Origin: JBHGBM01 sp041946965
Lineage (GTDB): Bacteria; Acidobacteriota; Terriglobia; Bryobacterales; Bryobacteraceae
Direction of reading: 5' to 3'
Length of the DNA stretch: 10,208 nt
Assembly: GCA_041946965.1 (NCBI GenBank)
Contig: JBHGBM010000128.1
Span: forward strand, 1 to 10,208
In this document: piece by piece, positions 1 through 6,064 of the stretch
Layout of the letters: the number at the start of each line of letters is the position of its first letter
Numbering within the stretch: the first letter of the stretch is position 1
The notes under the pieces: model-generated
Told to the model about the DNA's origin: nothing
Database searches by the model: none
The model's input: only the letters and a program-made list of their open reading frames with translations
Translations under genes and position numbers: made by a program

Positions 1-58
1 TGCCGCCCACCAGCTAAGAGAAGGCCTTTTTTCTGTCCAAATTTTGGGGTCCATTACA
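1..58. mobile_element. Probable terminus of an IS3-family insertion sequence (body lies left of the window)
   Basis: Seen: read on the minus strand from base 58, the sequence starts TGTAATGGACCCC and continues AAAATTTGGACAGA. This has the layout of IS3-family (IS150-like) terminal inverted repeats, which begin 5'-TG, carry a GACCCC block and then a TTGGACA block. On the + strand the element therefore ends in CA at 57-58, as IS3 elements do. The stretch is visibly more AT-rich than the flank. On the + strand a reading frame ends P-P-T-S-stop with TAA at 15-17, about 40 bases before the proposed end, a spacing that would suit the tail of a transposase ORF, but four codons prove nothing. The bases to its right (59 onward) read as group II intron, so the element would have inserted into that intron. 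The other end and any target duplication are outside the window. The alternative is that this is simply divergent intron sequence. Confidence 0.45.
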
Positions 59-252
59 ACGAGCCCCTCGGACTCCCTCCCGGCTCCGCGCGATTTCAGC
101 CATCCGGCCTTATACGCCCGGTCTTTGCCCGACGTGGGCTGCCAGGTAGGGTCTCTCCTGTTCCGCATTCCTCTTTCCAAACGTGCCGCCGCCTCCAAAC
201 CCCGGAGAGGTCCAGCAAGCGTTCTGGATCCGGCCTGCTGTCTGCTGCCTTC

Positions 253-269
253 GCCGTGAAATGACCGGC
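253..269 (-). other. Candidate EBS1 (exon-binding) stem-loop of the group II intron
   Basis: On the minus strand a GCCG/CGGC stem (269-266 with 256-253) presents a nine-base loop, GTCATTTCA. Loop bases CATTTC (263-258) can pair over six positions with GGGATG, the last six bases before the intron 5' boundary (minus-strand 495-490): four Watson-Crick pairs and two G-U pairs. In known group II introns EBS1 sits in just such a hairpin loop of domain I and pairs with the IBS1 bases directly upstream of the 5' splice site. The position, about 227 bases into the intron, is compatible. With two wobble pairs the match could partly be chance. Confidence 0.5.
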
Positions 270-469
270 TCGGCCCTCTCGAACACCTTTCGGCTGATAC
301 TATGACGTGGCTACAGCGTTCACTTTCGTTGCGGCCCGCTTGTTTGCCCTCCGCCTGTAGCGGACTTTCGACACCCCGCTCGGGTCGGTCGGATCTCTCC
401 TCCCGCCTGGGGTCTGCTACCGGGTGCTCCAGCGCTTGCCCGGACAGGACTCTCACCTGCAAGAAGAAC

Positions 470-487
470 GCGTCTTCGTCAGGACGC
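470..487 (-). other. 5'-terminal hairpin of the group II intron
   Basis: A seven-pair stem (470-476 with 481-487, one G-T/G-U pair) closes a four-base loop. On the minus strand it starts three bases inside the GTGCG 5' end, at the place where many bacterial group II introns form a GCGCCC...GGGCGC hairpin. It has no following T-run on either strand and is not read as a terminator. Confidence 0.6.
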
Positions 488-519
488 ACCATCCCCTCCA
501 GTTTACCCCGCATGCCATC

Positions 520-528
520 TGCTATACT
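520..528 (+). promoter_or_regulatory. Extended -10 promoter for the alkaline phosphatase gene
   Basis: TGCTATACT matches an extended -10 element (TGn followed by TATAAT, here TATACT at 523-528). A weak -35 candidate, TTTACC at 502-507, lies 15 bases upstream; an extended -10 often does without a good -35. Transcription would begin near 534-536, only about five to seven bases before the ATG at 541. There is no purine-rich ribosome site between them, which suggests a very short leader or nearly leaderless mRNA. The promoter lies between the intron 5' boundary (489) and the gene, so the intron has not cut it off. Confidence 0.55.
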
Positions 529-540
529 GCGCCAAGCCAA

Positions 541-2400
541 ATGCGTTACTCCTGGTTTTGGCTCGTTCTGGCCGCGCCCCTGTTCGGCCAGCCGAAGGCC
601 AGCATCCTGCTTCCAGAGCGCACCCGCCTGCTGGACGATCAGCGCGTAGACGTGGTCGTCGAAGTGCGCAACGCCGGCGCCGTTACCGGCTTCCGCGTCA
701 CCGCCAACGGCGCGGATCTCACCTCGCAGTTCCGCGGGGAAGGCGCGGATCTGGATTGCGACGGCACCGCGGACGCCGTCATCCGCGCCGACCAGATGGG
801 CTTCCGGACACCGGGCAACGTTCGCCTGCTGGTTTCCGTGAATACCTCGGCCGGCACGGTTACCGATGTGAAGGACATCCTGGTGCGGCCGTTCTCCCTC
901 TCCGCACAGCCGCGCAACATCATCCTGTTCATCGGCGACGCCATGGCCACCGACTACCGCGACGCCGGGCGCATCGTCTCCCGCAGCGTGGAGACCGTGC
1001 CCGGCGTCCCCGGTCTGCGCGAAGGCTTCTTCGACCGCCTGATGGAGATGGACCGCATGCCGGTGAGCGGCATGGTCATGAACTACGGATGGGACGTGTT
1101 GATACCCGATTCGGCCGCGACCGCGACTGAATGGGCCACCGGCAATAAGGTGCCCGGCGCGGGTCTGGCGGCGTTCGGCGACGGCACCGACTGCGGCAAT
1201 CCCACCGCGGCAAATCCCAGGCTGGCGCTCGATAACCCGCGCGTCGAAACCCTGTGGGAGTACATGCGCCGCCGTTTCGGCTACCGCACGGGTATCGTCA
1301 CCACCAGCACCTTGGCCGATGCCACACCGGCGGCTCACGGCTCGCACAGCGGAAGCCGGAGTCTTGCCGCCGAGCTCACACGCCAGTTCCTGGAAAACCC
1401 GTTTCTTGGCGGGCGGCCGGTTTTCGACGTGATCCTGGGCGGCGGCGCCAACGATTTTCTGCCGAGGAACCGTCCGGACGGGCGCGACCTGGCGGCGGAA
1501 TTCGAGGCCCAGGGCTACCGGCTGGTCAGAAGCGCCGCCGAGTTGAGTTCGGTGAGGCCTGGCGACGCGAGACTGCTCGGGCTTTTCCACCCCGGCGCCA
1601 TGTCGCCCGCGTACGACAAACTGCGGCTTACCCGGCCCGGCAGCGAGCCGGCCGGAAACCTGGGCGATTACAGCGATCAGCCCTTCCTCGACCTGATGAC
1701 CCGGAAAGCCATCGAGGCGCTGGCCGGACCCGGCGACCGCCCCTTCCTCCTCATGGTGGAGGCGGGGCTGATCGATAAGCAATCGCACTCCAATCACGCC
1801 GCCGGCACCATTTGGGATGTCATCGAGCTGGATAAAGCCGTGGGCGTGGCGCGGCAATGGATCGGGACGCGAAAGCAGCAGGACACGCTGGTGCTGGTGA
1901 CCGCCGACCACGGCCAGACCATGACGGTGATCGGGGTCAGCAATGTGTCCGACCGCGATCTCTACGACCGCGCGCCGGTGCAGACCTTCACGTTGAATCC
2001 GAGGGTAGGCGAACAGAAGTTCACGACCTACCGGGACATCAACACGAACGTGCGCGCGGCATATACTTTTCCGCCGGCGGCGCACGCGGCCGGCAACATC
2101 ACCGGCACGGAAGGCTTCCCGGATTACCAGGACGCCGACGGCGACGGCTACCCCGAGAACCGAGAAGCGGACGGCAAGGGCAGGCGGCGGCTGGTGGTGG
2201 GATTCCGCACCGGCAGCCACAGCGGCGCTTCGCTGCCCCTCACGGCTGAAGGCGCCGGCGCCTTTCTCTTCACCGGCTACATGGACCAGACCGATATCTT
2301 CTTCAAGATGGCGCACGTGCTTACCGGCGATACCGCGGCGGCGGACGCTTTGCTCCGCGCGCTCGAGGACCCGCGGCTTCCGCAGACGCCGGGGAAATAG
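541..2400 (+). CDS. Secreted alkaline phosphatase (PhoA-type fold) with extra N-terminal domain
   Basis: Predicted 619-residue metal-dependent phosphomonoesterase releasing phosphate outside the cytoplasm. The frame is open from 424, but ATG 541 is chosen because it gives a hydrophobic Sec-type leader (residues 1-16, MRYSWFWLVLAAPLFG) and sits just after the promoter, whereas codons upstream of it read through intron sequence. Residues about 20-120 look like an added beta-rich, Ig-like domain. The catalytic domain has its metal and nucleophile residues: D133 in FIGDAM, D190-S191 in PDSAATAT (S191 the predicted phosphorylated serine), H266/H269, E407, D412 and H416 in IDKQSH, D456-H457 in TADHG, and H560 in GSHSG. 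E. coli PhoA is about 470 residues; the extra length is the N-terminal domain and an insert at about 460-555. Two acidic calcium-type loops occur, at 70-78 and 531-542. The stop is 35 bases before the next gene. Assignment to the alkaline phosphatase family is firm; the natural substrate is unknown. Confidence 0.93.
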   Translation: MRYSWFWLVLAAPLFGQPKASILLPERTRLLDDQRVDVVVEVRNAGAVTGFRVTANGADLTSQFRGEGADLDCDGTADAVIRADQMGFRTPGNVRLLVSVNTSAGTVTDVKDILVRPFSLSAQPRNIILFIGDAMATDYRDAGRIVSRSVETVPGVPGLREGFFDRLMEMDRMPVSGMVMNYGWDVLIPDSAATATEWATGNKVPGAGLAAFGDGTDCGNPTAANPRLALDNPRVETLWEYMRRRFGYRTGIVTTSTLADATPAAHGSHSGSRSLAAELTRQFLENPFLGGRPVFDVILGGGANDFLPRNRPDGRDLAAEFEAQGYRLVRSAAELSSVRPGDARLLGLFHPGAMSPAYDKLRLTRPGSEPAGNLGDYSDQPFLDLMTRKAIEALAGPGDRPFLLMVEAGLIDKQSHSNHAAGTIWDVIELDKAVGVARQWIGTRKQQDTLVLVTADHGQTMTVIGVSNVSDRDLYDRAPVQTFTLNPRVGEQKFTTYRDINTNVRAAYTFPPAAHAAGNITGTEGFPDYQDADGDGYPENREADGKGRRRLVVGFRTGSHSGASLPLTAEGAGAFLFTGYMDQTDIFFKMAHVLTGDTAAADALLRALEDPRLPQTPGK

Positions 2401-2413
2401 TTTCGGGGTTGCG

Positions 2414-2419
2414 TATCCT
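2414..2419 (+). promoter_or_regulatory. Weak candidate -10 ahead of the first sulfatase gene
   Basis: TATCCT lies 16 bases before ATG 2436 in the 35-base gap after the phosphatase. No convincing -35 is visible. Like the promoter at 520-528 it is followed within ten bases by GCCAAGC (2424-2430; compare 531-537) and there is no clear ribosome site, so a separate near-leaderless start is conceivable. It could equally be chance, with the gene served by read-through from 541. Confidence 0.25.
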
Positions 2420-2435
2420 GTCAGCCAAGCTTCCC

Positions 2436-3851
2436 ATGACGCGCCGTACGCTGATCAAGGCGGCTGGGGCCGCCCCGCTGGTTCGCCGCGATGCGCGGCC
2501 CAACATCGTCTTCGTGATCCTGGACGACCTGCGCCACGACTACCTGGGCTGCACCGGGCACCCCTTCGCGCGCACGCCGAACCTGGACCGCATCGCGCGC
2601 GAGGGGGTGATGTTTACGAATTTCTTCACCGCCATCCCGCTCTGCTCGCCGAGCCGCGCCAGCTTCCTCACCGGCCTGTACCCGCACACGCACCGCATCA
2701 TCAACAACGACAAGCACGGCCTGGCCGAAATCAGCCACGCGCTGCTGACGTTCCCGCGCGTGCTGCGCGAATCCGGCTATGAGAGCGCCTTCATCGGCAA
2801 GTGGCACATGGGTTTCGACGACACGCGCCGGCCGGGTTTCGACCACTGGGTGAGTTTTCACGCCCAGGGGCTCTATATCGACCCGGTGGTGAACGTGAAC
2901 GGCGAGCGGCGGCAGTTGCGCGGTTACATGACGGATTTCCTCAACGCCGAGGCCGTGCGGTTCCTGGAGCGGCCGCGGCGCCAACCGTTCGTCATGTTTC
3001 TGGGCCACAAGGCGGTGCACTATCCTTACCTGCCCGCGCGGCGGCACGAAACGCTCTACGGGAACGTGAAGTACAACCCGCCGCGCGTGCCGCCCGAGGA
3101 CCTCGCGGGCAAGCCCGCCATGCGCCGGAAGGTCGAGCCCGTGGACGTGCTGCGCCTGGAAGGCGCCACGCCGGAGCCGCAGGAATCGCGCCGCGGAAGG
3201 CCCGGCGATCCCGATTCGGTGGTGCGCGACCAGGCGCGCTGCCTGGCTTCCGTGGATGAAGGCATGGGGCAGATGCTCGATACACTCGAGCGCCGCGGCG
3301 AGCTCGACAACACGCTCGTGATCTTCACCAGCGACAACGGCTACCTCATGGGCGAGCACGGCGAGTTCGACCAGAAGCGCTGGGCCTACGAGGAATCCGT
3401 GCGGCTGCCGTTCATCGCGCGCTATCCGAAGCTCATTGGGCCGGGCAGCCGCCGCGCCCAGATGGCGCTCAGCATCGACGTGGCGCCCACGCTGCTGGAG
3501 CTGGCAGGCGTGAAGCCCTACAGCCGCATGCACGGCCGCTCGCTGGCGCCCGTGCTGCGGGACGCCGGAGCGCCGCTGCGGGATTCCTTCCTGATCGAGC
3601 ACTACGCGGAGAAGATCATCCCCAAGGTGCCCGATTGGCAGGCCGTACGCACCGCGGAGTGGAAGTACATTCGCTATCCTACGCTCCAGAACATGGACGA
3701 GCTTTACAACCTGGCCGCCGATCCGCACGAGATCCGCAACCTGATCTCCGACCCCGGTTCGGCGGGGGCGCTCGAGCGCATGCGGGCCGAGCTCGCGCGG
3801 CATCTTCGCGAGACGGACGACCCGCGGCTGCGGGTCGATAACCTGCTATGA
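2436..3851 (+). CDS. Exported formylglycine-dependent sulfatase (S1 family)
   Basis: 471-residue sulfatase, hydrolysing sulfate esters, probably on a polysaccharide fragment. The start is ATG 2436 because it opens with a twin-arginine leader, MTRRTLIKAAGAAP; a TTG nine codons upstream (2409) is in frame but would put extra residues before the leader. The fold markers are complete: metal residues D30-D31 in VILDD, the modification motif CSPSR with C70 (to become formylglycine) and R74, K122 and H124 in GKWHMG, H191, D300-N301 in TSDNG, and K314. The C-terminal part has the usual DELYNLAADPHE segment (421-432). Length is normal for the family. Activity requires a formylglycine-generating enzyme, not seen here. 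The last bases overlap the next start codon as ATGA. The general layout recalls sulfatases acting on amino-sugar sulfates, but the position of the sulfate cannot be told from sequence. Confidence 0.94.
   Translation: MTRRTLIKAAGAAPLVRRDARPNIVFVILDDLRHDYLGCTGHPFARTPNLDRIAREGVMFTNFFTAIPLCSPSRASFLTGLYPHTHRIINNDKHGLAEISHALLTFPRVLRESGYESAFIGKWHMGFDDTRRPGFDHWVSFHAQGLYIDPVVNVNGERRQLRGYMTDFLNAEAVRFLERPRRQPFVMFLGHKAVHYPYLPARRHETLYGNVKYNPPRVPPEDLAGKPAMRRKVEPVDVLRLEGATPEPQESRRGRPGDPDSVVRDQARCLASVDEGMGQMLDTLERRGELDNTLVIFTSDNGYLMGEHGEFDQKRWAYEESVRLPFIARYPKLIGPGSRRAQMALSIDVAPTLLELAGVKPYSRMHGRSLAPVLRDAGAPLRDSFLIEHYAEKIIPKVPDWQAVRTAEWKYIRYPTLQNMDELYNLAADPHEIRNLISDPGSAGALERMRAELARHLRETDDPRLRVDNLL
3818..3837 (+). 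other. Perfect 8-bp hairpin just before the lyase start codon
   Basis: CGACCCGC and GCGGGTCG form a perfect eight-pair GC-rich stem around GGCT, ending ten bases before ATG 3848 and lying within the last codons of the sulfatase. There is no T-run, so it is not a standard terminator. It occupies the place where a ribosome site for the lyase would be, and no such site is visible, so the lyase probably relies on translational coupling through the ATGA overlap. A chance origin in GC-rich coding sequence is possible. Confidence 0.4.
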
Positions 3852-6064
3852 ACAGCCGCAGGGAATTTCTCGCCGCGCTCGGCGCGGCGGCCGCCATGCC
3901 GCGCTACGAGGCCCGCCCGCGGCTTCTGACCACGCCGGCGGATGCGCCGTTGTGGCGCAAGACCGCCGCCGCCATTCCCGCCACGCTCTGGCGCCCGCGT
4001 TCCAAGGAGCCCTACGAAGCGCCCCGGCCGCTGCCCGGCGGCAATAGCGGCTCGGCGGGCTACGTGCTGCTGGAGCTGGCCGCGGCGTGGCTCGCCGCCG
4101 GAGACGATTTCTACTTCCAGCAGGCGCGTGACGCCATGTTGCGCGTATGCGAGTACGTCTACTGGGGCGGCATCAACGGCAAGCCCAAGGACACGGACCT
4201 GGACGCCGGCGCGCTGCTGATGGGAGTTGGGGCGGCCTACGATTTGTTCCATGCGAAACTCGCGGCCGCGGACCGCAAGCGCATCGGGGAGCGGCTGGCG
4301 CGGCAGGCGGCGAAGATGTACGCCCACCACAGCGTGCGCCCCGGGGTGCAGTGGGAGCAGAACCACATCTACATCGACCTGGGGGGCTTGTTCTGCGCGG
4401 CGGTGGCGCTGGCCGGCGAGGCGCCCGAAAGCGGCCGGTGGTATGAGCTGGGCCATCGCACCATCAGGAACGCACTGCACACCCTGGATACCCCGGACGG
4501 CGCGTATTACGAAGGCATCGGCTACTGGAACTTCGGCTTCGCCCTGCACTTCATGCCGGTGCTGCACCTGTTCCGCAACGCCGCCGGCGAGAATCCCTTC
4601 GCCACATTCGGCACGCTGCGCAACCTGAAGTATTACCTGATGCACGTGATCCTGCCGGGCGGACGCGACTGGCTGAGCCTGGGCGACGTGGGCCCGCGCG
4701 CCACCGCCCGCGCCAGCCTGGGCCGCGCGCGCTACGTCATGCTGAAGACCGCCCGCGAGTACCGCGATCCCGAATGCCAGTTCCTGGCGCGGTGGTTCGG
4801 TGAAGTGAATCAGCTCGGCCCGGCCAGCGATCCGTGGACCCTGATTTTCTGGGACCCCACGGTGGCCGAACGCGACCCGCGCGCGGCCTGGGCCCCCGGC
4901 CATCACTTCCGCGATCTCGGCCTGGTTACGGTGCGCACGAACTGGCGCGACGACGCCGCGCACTTCGCCTTGCGCTGCGGTCCCGCGCTCGGCCGCCGCG
5001 CCACCGGCATTCTGCTGCGCAGGGAGGTGGAGAAATGGAAGCCCTCTACCGGCCACGTGCATCCCGACCTGAACGCGCTGCTGATCTACGATCACGGCGA
5101 GCACCTCGCGACGGATACCGGCTACACCTGGGAGAAACGCACGCGCGACCACGGCACCGTGGCGGTGGACGGCGGGGGCCAGATCGGTGACGGCCTGCGC
5201 TGGCCGAACTACGACCCGTGGGACCGGTTCGGGCGCATCGGGGCGTTCCTCTCGCTCGCGGGTGAATACAGCTACACGCGCGGCGAGGCGGCCAACGGCT
5301 ACCAGGAAAAGCTCAGGCTCACGCGCTTCGACCGCCACGTCAGCATGATGGCGGATCCCGAGGCCACATACCTGTTCGTGCACGACGTGCTGGAGAGCCG
5401 GGATCCGCACCGCTACGACTGGCTGCTGGCGCTGCCGCAACCGGCCGAACCGGCGGGCGAGAACGCGTGGCGGGTGCGGGCCGGCGCACGGGCGATGACC
5501 ATACGGCTGCTCTCGCGCGCCCTCTTCTCGCAGGAGATTTTGAAGGTGGTGGAGCGGACCAAGGACGGAGCCGTGCCGGAGCGCGGCTATCGCGTGGCCC
5601 TCACCGTGGAAGGCCGCCGCGACGCCGGCTTCTCCGTCGTGCTTCTGTTGCACGCCGCCGCCGCGCTGCCGCCCTCGGTGGAATTGCGGGAAGGCGCCGT
5701 GCGGGTGGCTTCAGCCTTGTGGGAAGATCTGCTGGCCGCCGGCGGCAACGGCGCGGGGCTTGCCGGCGACGGCCACCACGCCGCCTTGCGCCGCCGGGGC
5801 GGGCAGAGGGTGCGCTGGGCCGTGCACGACGCTACGCGTTTCTCATTCGAGGGCCGCGAGCTTCTGGCGGCGTCGAAGCCGGTGTCCCTGGCCGTTGCGG
5901 CGCGCGCTGCCGCGATCCACGCCCCCCAGCCCGCGGAGATCGCCGTGGCCTGCGCGGCGCGGCCCGCGCGCTGTCTGCTCGACGGCCGGCCCGCCGCCTT
6001 CACCTACGACGGCCGCCTGCGTCTCAGTGTGCCCGCCGGCAGCCACCAACTGGTGTTCGCATGA
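3848..6064 (+). CDS. Heparinase II/III-like polysaccharide lyase
   Basis: 738-residue protein with the two-part heparinase II/III build: a helical toroid (about 25-340) followed by a beta-sandwich region (about 350-735). Such enzymes cleave uronate-containing polysaccharides by beta-elimination. It begins with a Tat-type leader, MNSRREFLAALGAAAAMP. Visible candidate active-site features are N172-H173 in QNHIY, Y221 or Y226 in YYEGIGY, and H403/H405/D407 in GHVHPDLN, the most characteristic heparinase II/III signature. D423 in ATDTGY and H435 in DHGT fall where heparinase II holds its structural zinc together with a histidine of the HxHxD motif. Placement is by analogy with heparinase II, not by alignment. 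Start and stop overlap both neighbours by ATGA (3848 and 6061), so translation is probably coupled. The true substrate (heparin-like, alginate-like or another uronan) is not decided by the sequence, and the family includes poorly characterised members. Confidence 0.85.
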   Translation: MNSRREFLAALGAAAAMPRYEARPRLLTTPADAPLWRKTAAAIPATLWRPRSKEPYEAPRPLPGGNSGSAGYVLLELAAAWLAAGDDFYFQQARDAMLRVCEYVYWGGINGKPKDTDLDAGALLMGVGAAYDLFHAKLAAADRKRIGERLARQAAKMYAHHSVRPGVQWEQNHIYIDLGGLFCAAVALAGEAPESGRWYELGHRTIRNALHTLDTPDGAYYEGIGYWNFGFALHFMPVLHLFRNAAGENPFATFGTLRNLKYYLMHVILPGGRDWLSLGDVGPRATARASLGRARYVMLKTAREYRDPECQFLARWFGEVNQLGPASDPWTLIFWDPTVAERDPRAAWAPGHHFRDLGLVTVRTNWRDDAAHFALRCGPALGRRATGILLRREVEKWKPSTGHVHPDLNALLIYDHGEHLATDTGYTWEKRTRDHGTVAVDGGGQIGDGLRWPNYDPWDRFGRIGAFLSLAGEYSYTRGEAANGYQEKLRLTRFDRHVSMMADPEATYLFVHDVLESRDPHRYDWLLALPQPAEPAGENAWRVRAGARAMTIRLLSRALFSQEILKVVERTKDGAVPERGYRVALTVEGRRDAGFSVVLLLHAAAALPPSVELREGAVRVASALWEDLLAAGGNGAGLAGDGHHAALRRRGGQRVRWAVHDATRFSFEGRELLAASKPVSLAVAARAAAIHAPQPAEIAVACAARPARCLLDGRPAAFTYDGRLRLSVPAGSHQLVFA

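Larger units (their letters stand above)
59..489 (-). mobile_element. 5' portion (domain I region) of a group II intron, truncated
   Basis: Read on the minus strand from 489 the sequence begins GTGCG, the usual bacterial group II intron 5' end. It continues with a short hairpin (470-487), then a conserved-looking CTTGCAGGTGAGAGTCC block (about 462-446) closed by GGCAAG, then a CATAGTATCAGCCGAAAGG block (about 303-285). Close to the left end GGGAGTCCGAGGGGCTCG (about 78-61) resembles the segment that precedes the intron-encoded reverse transcriptase start. These blocks recur in bacterial group II introns as I remember them; I could not align them here. A stem-loop at 253-269 can serve as the exon-binding site. 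No maturase/reverse transcriptase is visible: the sequence runs into a putative IS end at 58, so the intron is probably interrupted, and the ORF, catalytic domain V and 3' splice site lie outside the window or are lost. It points toward the upstream side of the phosphatase gene, on the opposite strand. Confidence 0.75.

Noticed and set aside
470..487. Rho-independent terminator
   Set aside because: The hairpin has no T-run on either strand and fits the 5' hairpin of the group II intron better.
424..540. Upstream start for the phosphatase at ATG 424
   Set aside because: The added 39 codons translate intron sequence and the promoter, and would bury the signal peptide internally.
302..649. Short + strand frames at 44-259 and 302-649
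   Set aside because: They read through the antisense of group II intron RNA and are Ser/Pro/Arg-rich with no motif. Such frames are often annotated as hypothetical proteins over intron sequence.
2400..2436. Terminator between the phosphatase and the first sulfatase
   Set aside because: No inverted repeat followed by T-rich sequence is visible, so read-through cannot be excluded.
2421..3803. 460-codon open frame on the minus strand opposite the first sulfatase
   Set aside because: Arg/Ala/His/Val-rich composition without family motifs; it mirrors GC-rich codon bias of the sulfatase, whose catalytic motifs are complete.
3704..5653. 649-codon open frame on the minus strand opposite the lyase
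   Set aside because: Long antisense frames are expected in DNA this GC-rich. The translation has no recognisable domain, and the + strand gene has a leader, the HxHxD motif and coupled ends.
5467..6060. Upstream extensions of the fusion gene (from 5467) and of the oxidoreductase (from 5760)
   Set aside because: They lie in alternative frames of the preceding genes with Arg/Ala-rich shadow composition; the ATGs at 6061 and 7653 give leaders and correct operon spacing.
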